Source: an uncultured Bacilli bacterium (GTDB lineage: Bacteria > Bacillota_I > Bacilli_A > RF39 > UBA660). From it: 6,115 nt of DNA. The DNA is taken from positions 1 through 6,115 of the forward strand of contig CANQYN010000056.1 of the NCBI GenBank assembly GCA_947628105.1, written 5' to 3'. Below, one piece after another: positions 1-4,829 of this stretch. The notes beneath the pieces were generated by a model. That model saw only the letters and a list, made by a program, of their open reading frames with translations, made no database searches and was not told where the DNA came from. Made by a program: the position numbers and the translations under genes. Each line of letters opens with the position of its first letter. Positions within the stretch are counted from its first letter, which is position 1.

Positions 1-1
1 A

Positions 2-229
2 GAAGGATGTTTTAGTGTTAACCGCGAAGGAGAGGGACATGTTCCTCGTTATGCAAGAGTCACAGTGACAGGGTTTGACGTCGATGGAAATCCCATAAAA
101 ATTCGAGCAAGAGAAGAATTATCAATTGCTTTCCAACACGAAATTGATCATTTAAATGGGATTTTATTTTACGATAGAATTAACAAAGATAAACCTTTCT
201 TTACTGAATATGAAATTCGGCTTATTTAA
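2..229 (+). CDS. def: Peptide deformylase, type 2 (3' part; start lies outside the window)
   Basis: The frame opening at base 2 gives 75 residues and a TAA stop. It removes the N-terminal formyl group from nascent proteins in the cytosol, using a metal held by one Cys and two His. Two of the three family motifs are visible: EGCFSV at the very start (usual form EGCLSV, with the metal-ligand Cys) and HEIDHLNG (the HExxH helix with two metal-ligand His and the catalytic Glu). The first motif (GxGxAAxQ) must lie upstream. Between the two seen, the stretch REGEGHVPRYARV carries the small insertion typical of the Gram-positive type 2 enzymes (B. subtilis YkrB/DefB type). The C-terminus ends soon after FYDRIN, as usual. 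It converges on yabQ and shares a terminator with it. The gene is truncated only by the window edge. Confidence 0.96.
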   Translation, partial: EGCFSVNREGEGHVPRYARVTVTGFDVDGNPIKIRAREELSIAFQHEIDHLNGILFYDRINKDKPFFTEYEIRLI

Positions 230-255
230 AAATACCAATTATTGGTATTTTTTTT
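228..255. terminator. Bidirectional rho-independent terminator between def and yabQ
   Basis: An 11-bp perfect inverted repeat, AAAAATACCAA (228-238) and TTGGTATTTTT (242-252), has a 3-nt loop and is followed by more T. On the + strand the T run extends to 255, giving a good terminator for def. On the - strand the matching A run (228-232) supplies a shorter U tract for yabP-yabQ. The loop is the TTA that is the yabQ stop codon in reverse, and the def stop overlaps the left arm, so there is no spare intergenic DNA. Confidence 0.85.
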
Positions 256-520
256 CAATGTAATAATATAAAAAATAGCCAAGTAAATAACCAATTATAA
301 TCATCCCAATTTCATAAGGGTGAAAAATTGCATTATTGATTTTTCTCATTAACAAAAAATAAAGAAACGTATTTATCAATACGTATAAAAAATTACCAAA
401 GAAACAGAGATATCGATTTCCTCTTTGTAGTATTTTTTGATGGATTTCTAAGCCAAAATAAAAGAATGTTCCAAATAAAAAAGAAAAAAGTAACGTTAAT
501 ATTTGTATCTTTAAATTCAT
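239..520 (-). CDS. yabQ: Spore cortex biosynthesis protein YabQ (short, three membrane segments)
   Basis: The 93-residue hydrophobic protein resembles the N-terminal domain of YabQ, a mother-cell membrane protein of the outer forespore membrane that is needed for cortex assembly in B. subtilis. Likely membrane segments lie near residues 5-25, 38-58 and 69-88. The pattern LxLLFSFLFGTFFYFGLEIH followed by a short basic loop (QRGNRY) is the recognisable family pattern. The Bacillus protein is about twice as long, but many homologues keep only this domain, so I see no sign of truncation: the gene ends in a proper stop inside a terminator. The start ATG overlaps the yabP stop (ATGA), so translation is probably coupled to yabP. 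In Bacillus the next gene is divIC; here there is a convergent def instead. Assignment rests on sequence pattern plus pairing with yabP. Confidence 0.85.
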   Translation of the reverse strand: MNLKIQILTLLFSFLFGTFFYFGLEIHQKILQRGNRYLCFFGNFLYVLINTFLYFLLMRKINNAIFHPYEIGMIIIGYLLGYFLYYYIEKKYQ

Positions 521-804
521 TTAAACAAACGTCCAATAAAACTTTCTTCTTTTTCTTTTTTATTAGCATTTTCCATATAGGTAAGCGATTGAAACGTTCC
601 TTTGATAGCCACATTCCCTTGATAAGTATCCAATTTTACAATTTCTAAACTTTTTCCCTTAATGACCATATAGCCCATATTCGTTTCTAACAAAAATTCT
701 TCATCATCAAAACTATCGATTTTTTTTACTCCTGTCACATTTAAATTCTTTCTTTCTGTAATACTTACACTATGATTAAAATTTACCATATTATCCTTGT
801 CCAT
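517..804 (-). CDS. yabP: Sporulation protein YabP
   Basis: The 95-residue soluble protein belongs to the YabP/YqfC family. YabP is made in the mother cell under sigma-E and is required for cortex formation in B. subtilis, though its biochemical role is unknown to me. The diagnostic core is at residues 21-50: LNVTGVKKIDSFDDEEFLLE, then MGYMVIKG, close to Bacillus YabP (about 100 residues). A short charged tail ends in GRLFK, like the FFSKLFK end of the Bacillus protein. The ATG at 804 is preceded by AGGTGAT with AAT spacing, a strong ribosome site. A second ATG six codons in also has a weak AAGGAT before it, but the first is preferred. It overlaps yabQ by 4 nt, and that partnership favours YabP over its paralogue YqfC. 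Confidence 0.92.
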   Translation of the reverse strand: MDKDNMVNFNHSVSITERKNLNVTGVKKIDSFDDEEFLLETNMGYMVIKGKSLEIVKLDTYQGNVAIKGTFQSLTYMENANKKEKEESFIGRLFK

Positions 805-819
805 ATTATCACCTAGCTA

Positions 820-848
820 ATTATATGAACAAATAAAAAAAATATGTC
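820..848 (-). promoter_or_regulatory. Candidate promoter of yabPQ (sigma-E-like, or sigma-A-like with a long spacer)
   Basis: Read on the - strand, CATATAAT (820-827) matches the sigma-E -10 consensus CATACAHT at 7 of 8 positions. Thirteen bases upstream, GACATATT (841-848) fits the sigma-E -35 (KMATATT core). In B. subtilis yabP is a sigma-E gene. The same bases also contain exact housekeeping hexamers, TTGACA and TATAAT, but 19 bp apart, longer than the 17-bp optimum. The -10 ends 15 nt before the yabP ATG, so the leader would be very short but include the AGGTGAT site. The -35 is exactly the 3' arm of the spoVG terminator stem. The sigma assignment is inference. Confidence 0.6.
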
Positions 849-860
849 AAGCGACATATT
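834..860 (-). terminator. Rho-independent terminator of spoVG
   Basis: On the - strand the bases directly after the spoVG TAG form an 8-bp perfect stem, AATATGTC / GACATATT (853-860 and 841-848), with a GCTT tetraloop and a run of six further T. It should end the spoVG transcript and insulate yabPQ from it. It doubles as the site of the yabP promoter -35. Confidence 0.85.
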
Positions 861-1124
861 CTATTCAGCTTTTTCTTTTTCGTAAGCTTCTAAAATGGCA
901 TCTTCAAACATTTTTCTGCATTCTGGTGTAATTGGATGAGCAATATCGCGATATCCTCCTGTTGCCGTTTTACGACTTGGCATAGCTATAAAAAGGCCAT
1001 TATCACCTTCAATGATACGAATATCATGAATAGCAAAACAGTCGTCTAATAATATTGAAGCAATTCCTTTCATTCTTGAATCTTCTTTTTCCGTAATGCG
1101 CACATTTACAGATGTTATTTTCAT
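861..1124 (-). CDS. spoVG: Septation/sporulation regulator SpoVG
   Basis: The 87-residue protein is SpoVG, a small nucleic-acid-binding regulator found across Firmicutes. In Bacillus it affects asymmetric septation and cortex formation; in other species it modulates virulence, capsule and cell-wall genes. Visible family blocks are the N-terminal MKITSVNVRI, MKGIASILLDDCFAIHDIRI (18-37), GLFIAMPSRK (43-52, the most conserved patch) and RDIAHPITPE (59-68), followed by a charged helix. Length is normal or slightly short (homologues run about 85-100), as the acidic tail varies. GAAGGGAG lies 8 nt before the ATG. It has its own promoter and terminator, so it is probably monocistronic. The yabJ gene that precedes spoVG in Bacillus is missing; veg lies upstream instead. 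Confidence 0.97.
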   Translation of the reverse strand: MKITSVNVRITEKEDSRMKGIASILLDDCFAIHDIRIIEGDNGLFIAMPSRKTATGGYRDIAHPITPECRKMFEDAILEAYEKEKAE

Positions 1125-1156
1125 GTTTTACTCTCCCTTCGGTTAAATCTAATTTC

Positions 1157-1185
1157 ATTGTATACTATATTTCCTTTAAAATCAA
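1157..1185 (-). promoter_or_regulatory. Promoter of spoVG, sigma-A type
   Basis: On the - strand, TTGATT (1180-1185) and TACAAT (1157-1162) are 17 bp apart, matching the housekeeping consensus at 4/6 and 5/6. The expected start is about 25-30 nt before the spoVG ATG. Bacillus spoVG is a classic sigma-H gene, so I looked for that signature: AAAGGAAAT (1169-1177) fits the sigma-H -35, but the nearest GAAT-like -10 (GAAAT) is mismatched and about 2 bp too close. Sigma-A is therefore the better reading, with overlapping sigma-H possible. Confidence 0.6.
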
Positions 1186-1204
1186 GTATTTCGTTAAATT
1201 TGAT
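1178..1204 (-). terminator. Weak candidate terminator after veg
   Basis: On the - strand ATCAAATTT and AAATACTTGAT can pair as a 9-bp AU-rich stem with a 2-nt bulge and an AACG loop, followed by TTT. It starts inside the last veg codons, with the stop codon at the loop. The low GC, the bulge and the short T run make it weak. Its 3' arm overlaps the spoVG -35. Confidence 0.3.
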
Positions 1205-1421
1205 AATTTATTTTAATCGTTTTTGTAATAATATCAGAATAAGAAAAAGATTTTACTTCATTTACATTTTCATCTGCTAATTGAACTAAAAAAACATGAT
1301 TATATAGTTTTTTAATAATAGCATCATATTCCTCATATTTATTTCTTCCTAAATTATATTTGATAGAAACTGTATCACCAAGATGATTATACAATTCTTT
1401 TTTAATCGCATCAACGTTCAT
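1194..1421 (-). CDS. veg: Veg family protein
   Basis: The 75-residue protein is a Veg homologue (DUF1021 family), a small beta-rich protein. In B. subtilis it is very highly expressed, stimulates biofilm matrix genes and has been linked to spore outgrowth. Family marks are LGDTVSIKYNLGRNK (14-28; the GxxxxxxxxxGRxK block), HVFLVQL (42-48) and SFSYSDIITKTIKI (58-71; SYSYxDILTxTV in Bacillus). It lacks the few extra C-terminal residues of the Bacillus protein. GGGGGAG sits only 3 nt before the ATG, a tight spacing. It begins 9 nt after the yabG stop, so the two genes are probably cotranscribed. Bacillus veg has a strong promoter of its own; I could not find a convincing one in the end of yabG. 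Confidence 0.92.
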   Translation of the reverse strand: MNVDAIKKELYNHLGDTVSIKYNLGRNKYEEYDAIIKKLYNHVFLVQLADENVNEVKSFSYSDIITKTIKINYQI

Positions 1422-1430
1422 TTTCTCCCC

Positions 1431-2210
1431 CTATCTAGGATATCCTACATACATGGTTCCCTTTGTTATGATTCCTCCCATTCCATCACTTCCATACTTT
1501 GTCGTATCTAAAATATTTTTTAAATCGATATTTTTATTAATATCGGATAAACTCATTCGACTAGCTATAATAGCCGGATCTAAAGCATGAATATTTACCC
1601 GTTTTGGACTAGAGGCAAAATTAGCTCCCGCCTTTATTAATTCCTCATAATTGGATTGACACCCGCCTGCGATAATAATTAATTTCTCATGACTATCTTC
1701 ATATTTTCTCGCTTCCTTAATAGCATTGACAAAATATAAACTATTTTTATAATTTCTTAAATCATTCTTATCGTTATTTTTCGAATGATAAGAATCATGA
1801 CCAGTAATCACTAAAATATTAGGGTTATATTGTTTTAATAATTCTTTGATACGAGAAGCCATCTTTTCTTCTGGCTCACAAAAACCAACTGACCAAATCT
1901 TCGTCTCATCATAATATTTTAAACATCTTTTTAAATAATCTTCATCCGCATCTAAATGTAAAATTTTCCCCGGAAGATAAAAATAATCATTTCGATCTGG
2001 GCTATCTACCTCAATCCGTTTTAAAAATTCTTGTTCTTCGACATCTTCTTTTTCTTCCCATTTTTGAAGATCTTTTAATGGGCTATCCGCACAAAGACGA
2101 ATATTTTTTCCTGTTAAATAGTAAATATCATCTTCTATTTTAGTAATTAAAAATACAATATCATGCTGATAAGATTTTCTCGTTACATAATCGCCTACTT
2201 TTAATTCCAC
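1431..2210 (-). CDS. yabG: Sporulation-specific coat protease YabG
   Basis: The 259-residue protein is YabG, a cysteine protease made late in the mother cell. In Bacillus it trims coat proteins before cross-linking; in Clostridioides difficile it processes germination factors. The N-terminus, VGDYVTRKSYQHDIVF, is a small beta-barrel-like segment shared by all YabG. GKILHLDADEDYLKRCL (81-97) follows. The putative catalytic residues are His138 in VITGHDSY and Cys184 in AGGCQSN; they align with His172 and Cys218 of the B. subtilis protein as I remember it. ANFASSPKRVNIHALDP (196-212) is also highly conserved. It is about 30 residues shorter than the Bacillus form, the loss being in the variable region around residues 45-75. 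The start codon is GTG, fixed by AGGTGAT 4 nt upstream and by N-terminal conservation. It is first in a unit with veg. Confidence 0.96.
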   Translation of the reverse strand: MELKVGDYVTRKSYQHDIVFLITKIEDDIYYLTGKNIRLCADSPLKDLQKWEEKEDVEEQEFLKRIEVDSPDRNDYFYLPGKILHLDADEDYLKRCLKYYDETKIWSVGFCEPEEKMASRIKELLKQYNPNILVITGHDSYHSKNNDKNDLRNYKNSLYFVNAIKEARKYEDSHEKLIIIAGGCQSNYEELIKAGANFASSPKRVNIHALDPAIIASRMSLSDINKNIDLKNILDTTKYGSDGMGGIITKGTMYVGYPR

Positions 2211-2219
2211 TTTATCACC

Positions 2220-2250
2220 TAAAAAAGTATATGATTTTTATCATATACTT
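2220..2250 (-). terminator. Rho-independent terminator of ftsEX
   Basis: On the - strand, 6 nt after the ftsX stop, AAGTATATGAT (2240-2250) and ATCATATACTT (2225-2235) form an 11-bp perfect stem with an AAAA loop, followed by four more T and then the yabG ribosome site. The stem is long but has only two G-C pairs. It separates ftsEX from yabG. Confidence 0.8.
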
Positions 2251-2254
2251 ATTC
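2226..2254 (-). promoter_or_regulatory. Candidate mother-cell sigma (E or K) promoter of yabG
   Basis: On the - strand CATATACT (2226-2233) matches the sigma-E -10 (CATACAHT) at 7 of 8 positions and, extended by one T, the sigma-K -10 (CATANNNTA) at all but its last base. GAATAAG, 14 bp upstream (2248-2254), is a 5/7 fit to the sigma-E -35; I see no good sigma-K AC. B. subtilis yabG is sigma-K-driven. The -10 ends exactly 15 nt before the GTG start, the same geometry as the yabP promoter. The -10 lies inside the 3' arm of the ftsX terminator. The -35 is weak, so this remains a candidate. Confidence 0.45.
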
Positions 2255-2256
2255 TT

Positions 2257-3156
2257 TTATATTTTTAAATATTTACGAACGGCACGCCAACTTCCAAACA
2301 TACCAACCAAAATTCCAATAATCAGTAAAACTAGAGAAACTTGGAATACAAATGGTTGTGGTTTAATTAATGTAATCAAAGAGGAGAAAAGTTGTCCGTG
2401 AAATTTCTCGTATAAAGCGGTATATCCATACGTCGTCGTAATAATTGGAATAATTGAACCAAGTACTCCTAAAATTAAACCTTCAAACACAAAAGGAATT
2501 TTAATATTAATATTAGAAGCTCCTACAAGACGCATAATATCAATTTCTCTTCTTCGAGAAAAAATAGTAATTTTAATAGTATTGGCAATCAAAAAGGCTG
2601 TTACAATGATTAACGCAATTACCATTCCATAACATATCTTACGTACTAGGTCAAAAAGAGATACTAATTGTTCTACCATTCCTTCTCCATATTTTACAAT
2701 ATCGACACCAGGTAAATTTTCAATTCTTTTGGCAATTGATCCTATTTCTTTAATATTTTCTACTTTAATTAAATAGGTATCTTGTAAAGGACTTTCTGAT
2801 TCATCCCAATTTTTCATAATATTTTTAAAGATATCAGAAGAATTCATCATCTCTTCTCCTATCTTTGTTTTCGATTCATAAGTAATATTTTGTAATCCTT
2901 CCATCTTTTTTAATTTTTCTAAAATTTCTTGTCTTCCTTCTTCTTTGATATTCGTATCCAAAAAAGCAACGATGGTTACATCTCGTTCTACTTTCGATGT
3001 AAAGTTATTAACATTATAAGTCAAAATCAAGGAAATCGCTACGACAATTAAAGTAATGGCAATACAAGAAATGGAAGCTAAGGATAAAGAGAAGTTACGA
3101 AATACACTTTTAAAAGAATCTCTAATACTTCTAGTTAATATTCTTATTGCTTTCAT
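2257..3156 (-). CDS. ftsX: Cell division ABC transporter-like permease FtsX
   Basis: The 299-residue integral membrane protein is FtsX, partner of FtsE. The complex does not transport; it relays ATP hydrolysis across the membrane to activate peptidoglycan hydrolases (CwlO in Bacillus) and in Bacillus affects entry into sporulation. Seen: a basic cytoplasmic N-terminus, TM1 at about 24-48, a large extracellular domain (about 49-172, with VTIVAFLD and LPGVDIVKYG), TM2 at about 174-197, the cytoplasmic segment FSRRREIDIMRLVGASN (199-215, contact with FtsE), TM3 at about 222-245 and TM4 at about 268-290. The open frame extends seven codons upstream to an ATG at 3177, but AAAGGAA lies 9 nt before the ATG at 3156 and the protein from there begins like other FtsX, so I chose 3156. 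It overlaps ftsE by 26 nt. Confidence 0.96.
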   Translation of the reverse strand: MKAIRILTRSIRDSFKSVFRNFSLSLASISCIAITLIVVAISLILTYNVNNFTSKVERDVTIVAFLDTNIKEEGRQEILEKLKKMEGLQNITYESKTKIGEEMMNSSDIFKNIMKNWDESESPLQDTYLIKVENIKEIGSIAKRIENLPGVDIVKYGEGMVEQLVSLFDLVRKICYGMVIALIIVTAFLIANTIKITIFSRRREIDIMRLVGASNINIKIPFVFEGLILGVLGSIIPIITTTYGYTALYEKFHGQLFSSLITLIKPQPFVFQVSLVLLIIGILVGMFGSWRAVRKYLKI

Positions 3157-3838
3157 ACTTATAAGTTCCTTTCGCATAATCTTTTAAAATTCTACCATTA
3201 TCTAATAAAATCGTTCTTTCTTTCAACGCATTAACAATTGTCGTATCATGAGTCACCATAATAATAGTTGTTCCTAACTTGTTAATTTCTTTTAATACTT
3301 CCATAATTTCCATACTTGTTCTTTTATCCAAATTTCCTGTCGGTTCATCACAAATTAAAATTCTAGGTCCATTTACAATTGCTCTAGCGATAGCAACACG
3401 TTGTTGTTCTCCTCCGGATAATTCATGAGGATAACTTTTGGCTTTTCCTTTTAATCCTACTAAATCTAATACCTTTAATACCTTATTATGAATTTCGTCT
3501 TTGGGAAGACCTAATACTTCAAGAGCAAAGGCAATATTTTCATAGGCAGTCAACCGATTTAATAATTTATAATCTTGAAAAACAACGCCCAACTTCCTTC
3601 TTAATTTATAAACTTTACTATTTCTTATTTTCGCTACGTTAATTCCTCCTACGATAATTTTTCCACTCGTAGGTCTTTCTTCTCGATACATCATTTTAAT
3701 TAATGTCGACTTTCCACATCCAGTAGAACCAATAACAAAGCAAAATTCTCCTTTTTCGATATTCAAATTTAAATCGTGAATTGCGACAACGCCTGTCTTA
3801 TATTGTTTCTTTAGATGTTGACAAACGATTAAAGACAT
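3131..3838 (-). CDS. ftsE: Cell division ATP-binding protein FtsE
   Basis: The 235-residue protein is the ATPase of FtsEX, bound to the inner face of the membrane through FtsX. All ABC motifs are present in order: Walker A GSTGCGKST (37-45), Q-loop VVFQDYKLL (Q88; the FQDYKLL form is typical of FtsE), signature LSGGEQQR (140-147), Walker B ILICDEPTG with D164 and E165, D-loop NLDKRT and H-loop His197. Length is close to the usual 220-230, with a slightly longer C-terminal tail (GTYKYESNKNIN) that runs over the ftsX start. AGGGTGAT lies 4 nt before the ATG. It is first in the ftsE-ftsX unit and has its own promoter. Bacillus has cccB (a c-type cytochrome) directly upstream; it is absent here. 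Confidence 0.98.
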   Translation of the reverse strand: MSLIVCQHLKKQYKTGVVAIHDLNLNIEKGEFCFVIGSTGCGKSTLIKMMYREERPTSGKIIVGGINVAKIRNSKVYKLRRKLGVVFQDYKLLNRLTAYENIAFALEVLGLPKDEIHNKVLKVLDLVGLKGKAKSYPHELSGGEQQRVAIARAIVNGPRILICDEPTGNLDKRTSMEIMEVLKEINKLGTTIIMVTHDTTIVNALKERTILLDNGRILKDYAKGTYKYESNKNIN

Positions 3839-3866
3839 CGTATCACCCTACTTTCTACTATATCTA

Positions 3867-3895
3867 ATTATATCAATATATTTTTTTATTGTAAA
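3867..3895 (-). promoter_or_regulatory. Promoter of ftsEX, sigma-A type
   Basis: On the - strand TTTACA (3890-3895) and TATAAT (3867-3872) are exactly 17 bp apart, matching the housekeeping consensus at 5/6 and 6/6. The -10 ends 28 nt before the ftsE ATG, leaving a leader of about 20 nt. It is one of the two best-matched housekeeping promoters in the window. Confidence 0.8.
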
Positions 3896-3902
3896 GAAAA
3901 TT

Positions 3903-3940
3903 AAAAAGAAAAAATAGATATCTAAAACTATTTTTTTCTT
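3903..3940 (-). terminator. AU-only candidate terminator after the YitT-family gene
   Basis: On the - strand, directly after the TAA stop, AAGAAAAAAATAG (3928-3940) can pair with CTATTTTTTCTT (3906-3917) with one bulged A and a 10-nt loop, followed by TTT. The stem is almost all A-U, so it is less stable than the other terminators here, but position and T run fit. A smaller palindrome, TAGATATCTA, lies in the loop side and could compete. Confidence 0.55.
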
Positions 3941-4828
3941 TTACTTGGCACCTGTTATTTCATAGGCATCAGTAACTAATAATAAGGCTTTTGGATCGAT
4001 TTTTAAAATTCCTTCTTTTACCATAAAATACTCTTTTGTTGGGACGATACACATAATTACTTTTAAATTATTGCCCGTATATCCTCCTCTTCCTTCTAAA
4101 ATAGTTACCCCATGATTTAACCGATGTAATAAATATTTTTTCACTGCAGTTTCAGAATCAGTCATAATATAAAAACTTTTTGCTTGACTTATTCCCAATA
4201 TTACTTTATCAGACATAATACTAATAATATATAGGATAATAATGGCATACATTACTTTTTCATAAGCAAATATGACTCCAGGTCCTCCTAAAAAAAATCC
4301 AGCTAATAATACGATAACACCATCACTTAGTAACATCGCTTTCCCAATTGATACTTTTCCATATTTTGATACAATTTGATTAATAATATCTGTTCCCCCT
4401 GTTGTAAAACCAGATTTAAAATTAATTCCCATTCCGATTCCTGAAACAATAGCTCCAAAAACAATAATTAAAAGAGGATCAGAAATATTAATTTGTAATA
4501 CTTCTCCTAAATGGGAAGTAATACTTACCATGATAGGAAAGACAATAGATCCAACGATAGAACCTTTTGTTTTTTCCTTTCCCAATGTAAGGAAGCTCAC
4601 AATTAAAAGAAAAATATTCGCTCCTAGAATAAAAAGAGCAGGTTCAATATCAAAAAGTTTTTTAATGACAATCGCTATTCCAGAAATTCCACCATATACA
4701 ATATTAGTTGGCAAAAAAAACAAATTAAAAGCAGTCGCATATAAAGTACATCCTAAAAATAAATTAATATATCGTTTCATCAAATCAGGTTTTTCATCTA
4801 CTATTTCTTTTTTCTTTCTCAATAACAC
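3941..4828 (-). CDS. yvjA: YitT/UPF0750 family membrane protein (YvjA-like)
   Basis: The 295-residue protein has an N-terminal five-to-six-helix membrane domain (about 20-208; YitT_membrane, formerly DUF161) and a C-terminal soluble DUF2179 domain (about 217-292). Diagnostic stretches are VYGGISGIAIVIK (44-56), KSGFTTGGTDIINQI (138-152) and ILEGRGGYTG (243-252). The family's molecular role is not established; a transport or ligand-sensing function is often assumed. In B. subtilis the member YvjA sits beside prfB upstream of ftsEX, as I recall, and that matching position is why I use the symbol. The start is a GTG at 4828, one base after the prfB stop, with AAAGGGG inside the end of prfB 7 nt upstream; the ATG overlapping it at 4830 is in another frame and stops after three codons. 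It is probably cotranscribed and translationally coupled with prfB. Confidence 0.9.
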   Translation of the reverse strand: MLLRKKKEIVDEKPDLMKRYINLFLGCTLYATAFNLFFLPTNIVYGGISGIAIVIKKLFDIEPALFILGANIFLLIVSFLTLGKEKTKGSIVGSIVFPIMVSITSHLGEVLQINISDPLLIIVFGAIVSGIGMGINFKSGFTTGGTDIINQIVSKYGKVSIGKAMLLSDGVIVLLAGFFLGGPGVIFAYEKVMYAIIILYIISIMSDKVILGISQAKSFYIMTDSETAVKKYLLHRLNHGVTILEGRGGYTGNNLKVIMCIVPTKEYFMVKEGILKIDPKALLLVTDAYEITGAK

Positions 4829-4829
4829 A

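Noticed and set aside
393..648. Overlapping frames on both strands across the yabP-yabQ junction (60 and 73 codons)
   Set aside because: Poly-Lys and poly-Phe sequences caused by A/T runs, overlapping two coupled real genes.
1154..1177. Sigma-H promoter for spoVG as in B. subtilis
   Set aside because: AAAGGAAAT fits the -35 well, but the -10 is mismatched and about 2 bp too near; the sigma-A elements in the same place fit better. Kept only as an alternative.
3157..3177. Seven-codon N-terminal extension of ftsX
   Set aside because: The ATG at 3177 has no good ribosome site, while AAAGGAA lies at the right distance before the ATG at 3156, where FtsX homology begins.
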